From a cf. Phormidesmis sp. LEGE 11477 (GTDB lineage: Bacteria; Cyanobacteriota; Cyanobacteriia; Phormidesmidales; Phormidesmidaceae): 36,435 bases of DNA. The stretch is taken from contig NZ_JADEXO010000059.1 in assembly GCF_015207105.1 (NCBI RefSeq), forward strand, positions 1-36,435. Reading direction: 5' to 3'. The position numbers and the translations under genes are program-made. Below, in pieces: positions 35,136-36,435 of the stretch (position 1 is the stretch's first letter; each line of letters starts with the position of its first letter). The notes beneath the pieces are model-generated. The model made no database searches, was not told the DNA's origin, and worked only from the letters and a program-made list of their open reading frames with translations.

Positions 35136-35558
35136 TCAAGCTTGTGGTTCAATAGACTCTGCTTTTACTGCCTTTGCCGCCATTTCTTTGGTCTGAGCAT
35201 ATCGAATCCAGCCACCCGTCATTATGCCTGTAAGGGCGATCGCAATATTCAAAATCGAAATTGACAAAGGCTCTTTAGCACTCCCTATAAAAGTAGAGGC
35301 TAGCCAAATGATCATCAGCATTAGTGAAAACACTGCTGTATGGGCAACAGGTGCCCGTCTCGCTACAAGTCCAACAATATAGCCGCTAAGAGTAGCAAAT
35401 CCCAACCCGCAAATTCCAGCAAAAGCCACAAACTGAGCGGTGATTGTATGGACTTCACCGCTAACACTGGTAGTACTCATCCAAGCTGCGTAGAGCAGCG
35501 TTGTGCTGACGCTAAGGGTTAAATAGCCCAGCAGTAGCGCTAAGACAGTCAGAATCAT
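35136..35558 (-). CDS. Four-helix membrane protein of unknown function
   Basis: A 140-residue protein with four predicted transmembrane segments: about residues 2-27, 42-66, 72-92 and 100-120. The loop after helix 1 (STTSVSGEVHTITAQ) is polar. The C-terminal 25 residues are charged and Ala/Lys/Glu-rich. GAGG lies 8 bases before ATG 35558, so translation is credible. No family signature is recognised. It converges on ndhD, and the perfect palindrome sits just beyond its stop. There is no other gene within 690 bases on its 5' side. Confidence 0.8.
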   Translation of the reverse strand: MILTVLALLLGYLTLSVSTTLLYAAWMSTTSVSGEVHTITAQFVAFAGICGLGFATLSGYIVGLVARRAPVAHTAVFSLMLMIIWLASTFIGSAKEPLSISILNIAIALTGIMTGGWIRYAQTKEMAAKAVKAESIEPQA

Positions 35559-35966
35559 TATAGGAACCTCGTATCGAATCCTCTCTAAACTCCAAGATCA
35601 TAGCTTTGGGCACTAAGAAGACATCAGGACAGACCGCAAAAATGCCCAATAGGTATTGCTCACGCTAAGAGTATAAAAATATTAAAGTTTCCGTACAATT
35701 GACTAGCTTCTTACGTAAAGAATCTGTTTAGGTCACTACAGCTACTACCCTTATTTCTGCGGATGGCGGTAGGTTGATGTAACTAAATCGACTACTCGAA
35801 GGTTTAAGAGAATCAGATGCATCGCCGGACTCAGTGTCTAAGATTCCGCTCTATTGGGTCTGCCTATCTAAGGTAAAGCAGTAGAAGCAGTCTGTGGCCA
35901 ATATACAGAACTGCTAGCACCAAAACATTCAAAAAGTAGTGCAACCAAACGCCCTAGCAGTACGTA

Positions 35967-36006
35967 TATAGCCAGGTGACAGCATCTATAGCCGGGTAAC
36001 AGCATC
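35967..36006. repeat. 20-bp tandem repeat, two copies
   Basis: tatagccaggtgacagcatc (35967-35986) is followed directly by tatagccgggtaacagcatc (35987-36006), 18 of 20 bases identical. Confidence 0.92.
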
Positions 36007-36194
36007 ACCAAGAACAATTTCACTAAGGACAGCAAGCCGCTTCGTCTCCGCTCTTAGCTATAGCAGGGGCAATTGGAGCGATTTCAATGACGAGACCCGG
36101 CTCAATTTACTTGTTAACCGCCACCAGCTCTCTAGCTGGTTTAGCTATTAGGGGTTCATTGTGACAGTTTAATCAGATTTGTTTGAAAGTTTTC

Positions 36195-36235
36195 CATAAC
36201 TAGTTTCTTCATAATTAGTTTCTTCATAACTCTAG
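36195..36235. repeat. 15-bp tandem repeat, two copies plus a partial third
   Basis: cataactagtttctt (36195-36209), cataattagtttctt (36210-36224) and a partial cataactctag (36225-36235), shortly upstream of the ORF at 36254. Confidence 0.92.
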
Positions 36236-36253
36236 TCCCAAGAGCAGACTTCT

Positions 36254-36435
36254 ATGTGCAATTATTGCGCCGCCTACTCAGCCCTAGTCAGCGAAACGCC
36301 TACCGAAGCAGCACTTCAATCGGAGGCGGCTCAGCTACTAAAGCCGTCCTTGGACATGATGCTGGGTGCGAGCCAAAGCGTCGCTTCGGAACCACAAGCT
36401 GCCCAGTTTGACGAATCAGCACTCAACCAAACCCT
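36254..36435 (+). CDS. Partial ORF running off the window, unknown
   Basis: From ATG 36254 the frame stays open to the end (60 codons). It starts MCNYCAAYSALVSETPTEAA and continues Ala/Gln/Ser/Glu-rich. A CxxC pair lies at residues 2-5, and AGAG is about 8 bases upstream. In-frame stops close the region before this ATG. Composition resembles coding sequence, but no family is recognised and the gene is incomplete, so a spurious frame remains possible. Confidence 0.45.
   Translation, partial: MCNYCAAYSALVSETPTEAALQSEAAQLLKPSLDMMLGASQSVASEPQAAQFDESALNQT

Larger units (their letters stand above)
35559..36253. other. Long spacer with tandem repeats
   Basis: About 695 bases with no convincing gene. 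It includes a 20-bp tandem repeat (35967-36006), a 15-bp tandem repeat (36195-36235) and a small hairpin accagct-ctct-agctggt (36123-36140). Nothing tRNA-like was seen. A small RNA cannot be excluded. Confidence 0.5.

Noticed and set aside
36001-36250. tRNA or structured RNA gene in the right-hand spacer
   Set aside because: A short hairpin (36123-36140) exists, but no cloverleaf or T-loop motif could be found.

Overview
The window is cyanobacterial chromosome. It opens inside psbD (photosystem II D2 protein) and also carries ycf4 (photosystem I assembly), ndhD (cyanobacterial NDH-1), a GlcE-type glycolate oxidase subunit and glgB. HIP1 octamers (GCGATCGC) recur, for example near 293 and 2249. 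The moderate base composition and the many two-component genes fit a Leptolyngbya/Phormidesmis-like or PCC 7335-like lineage. That placement is inference; the genus cannot be fixed by reading. I saw no rRNA, tRNA, CRISPR array, insertion sequence or prophage gene.

Layout. 1-3729: psbD (-, cut by the window edge) is divergent from ycf4 (+), which is followed by a cyclophilin lipoprotein and a FabF-like ketoacyl-ACP synthase. 3753-12502 (-): an envelope and stress block holding an AI-2E-family permease, a 60-aa disordered protein, topoisomerase IB, an NhaP-type antiporter, a 1055-aa membrane protein with about seven copies of a helical repeat, and a YihY/BrkB protein. 12701-20523: five signalling genes, namely a LuxR-type response regulator (-), then on + a four-PAS histidine kinase, an Rcp1-like receiver and two receiver-kinase proteins. 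20730-24715: CsbD (+), then on - a one-helix protein resembling Psb35, Dps and glgB. 24960-30472: two secreted proteins, a zinc-ribbon protein, a CopZ/Atx1-like metallochaperone, a GST-glcE pair joined by a TGATG junction, and a fasciclin protein. 30600-36435: a DUF4230 protein, the rimK pair (retropepsin-like protease plus ATP-grasp ligase), ndhD, a four-helix membrane protein, a 695-base spacer and an ORF running off the end.

How the genes may work together. TopIB, YihY/BrkB, CsbD, Dps, AI-2E permeases and branching enzyme are families that often belong to general-stress regulons in other bacteria. Here they flank a block of phosphorelay genes, so a locus for osmotic, desiccation or stationary-phase response is a reasonable hypothesis. 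The most distinctive single gene is the 1055-aa repeat protein. A second theme is short tandem duplication of 12, 15, 18 or 20 bp, in frame within several genes and also in spacers. A third is long perfect palindromes behind genes, most likely transcription terminators.
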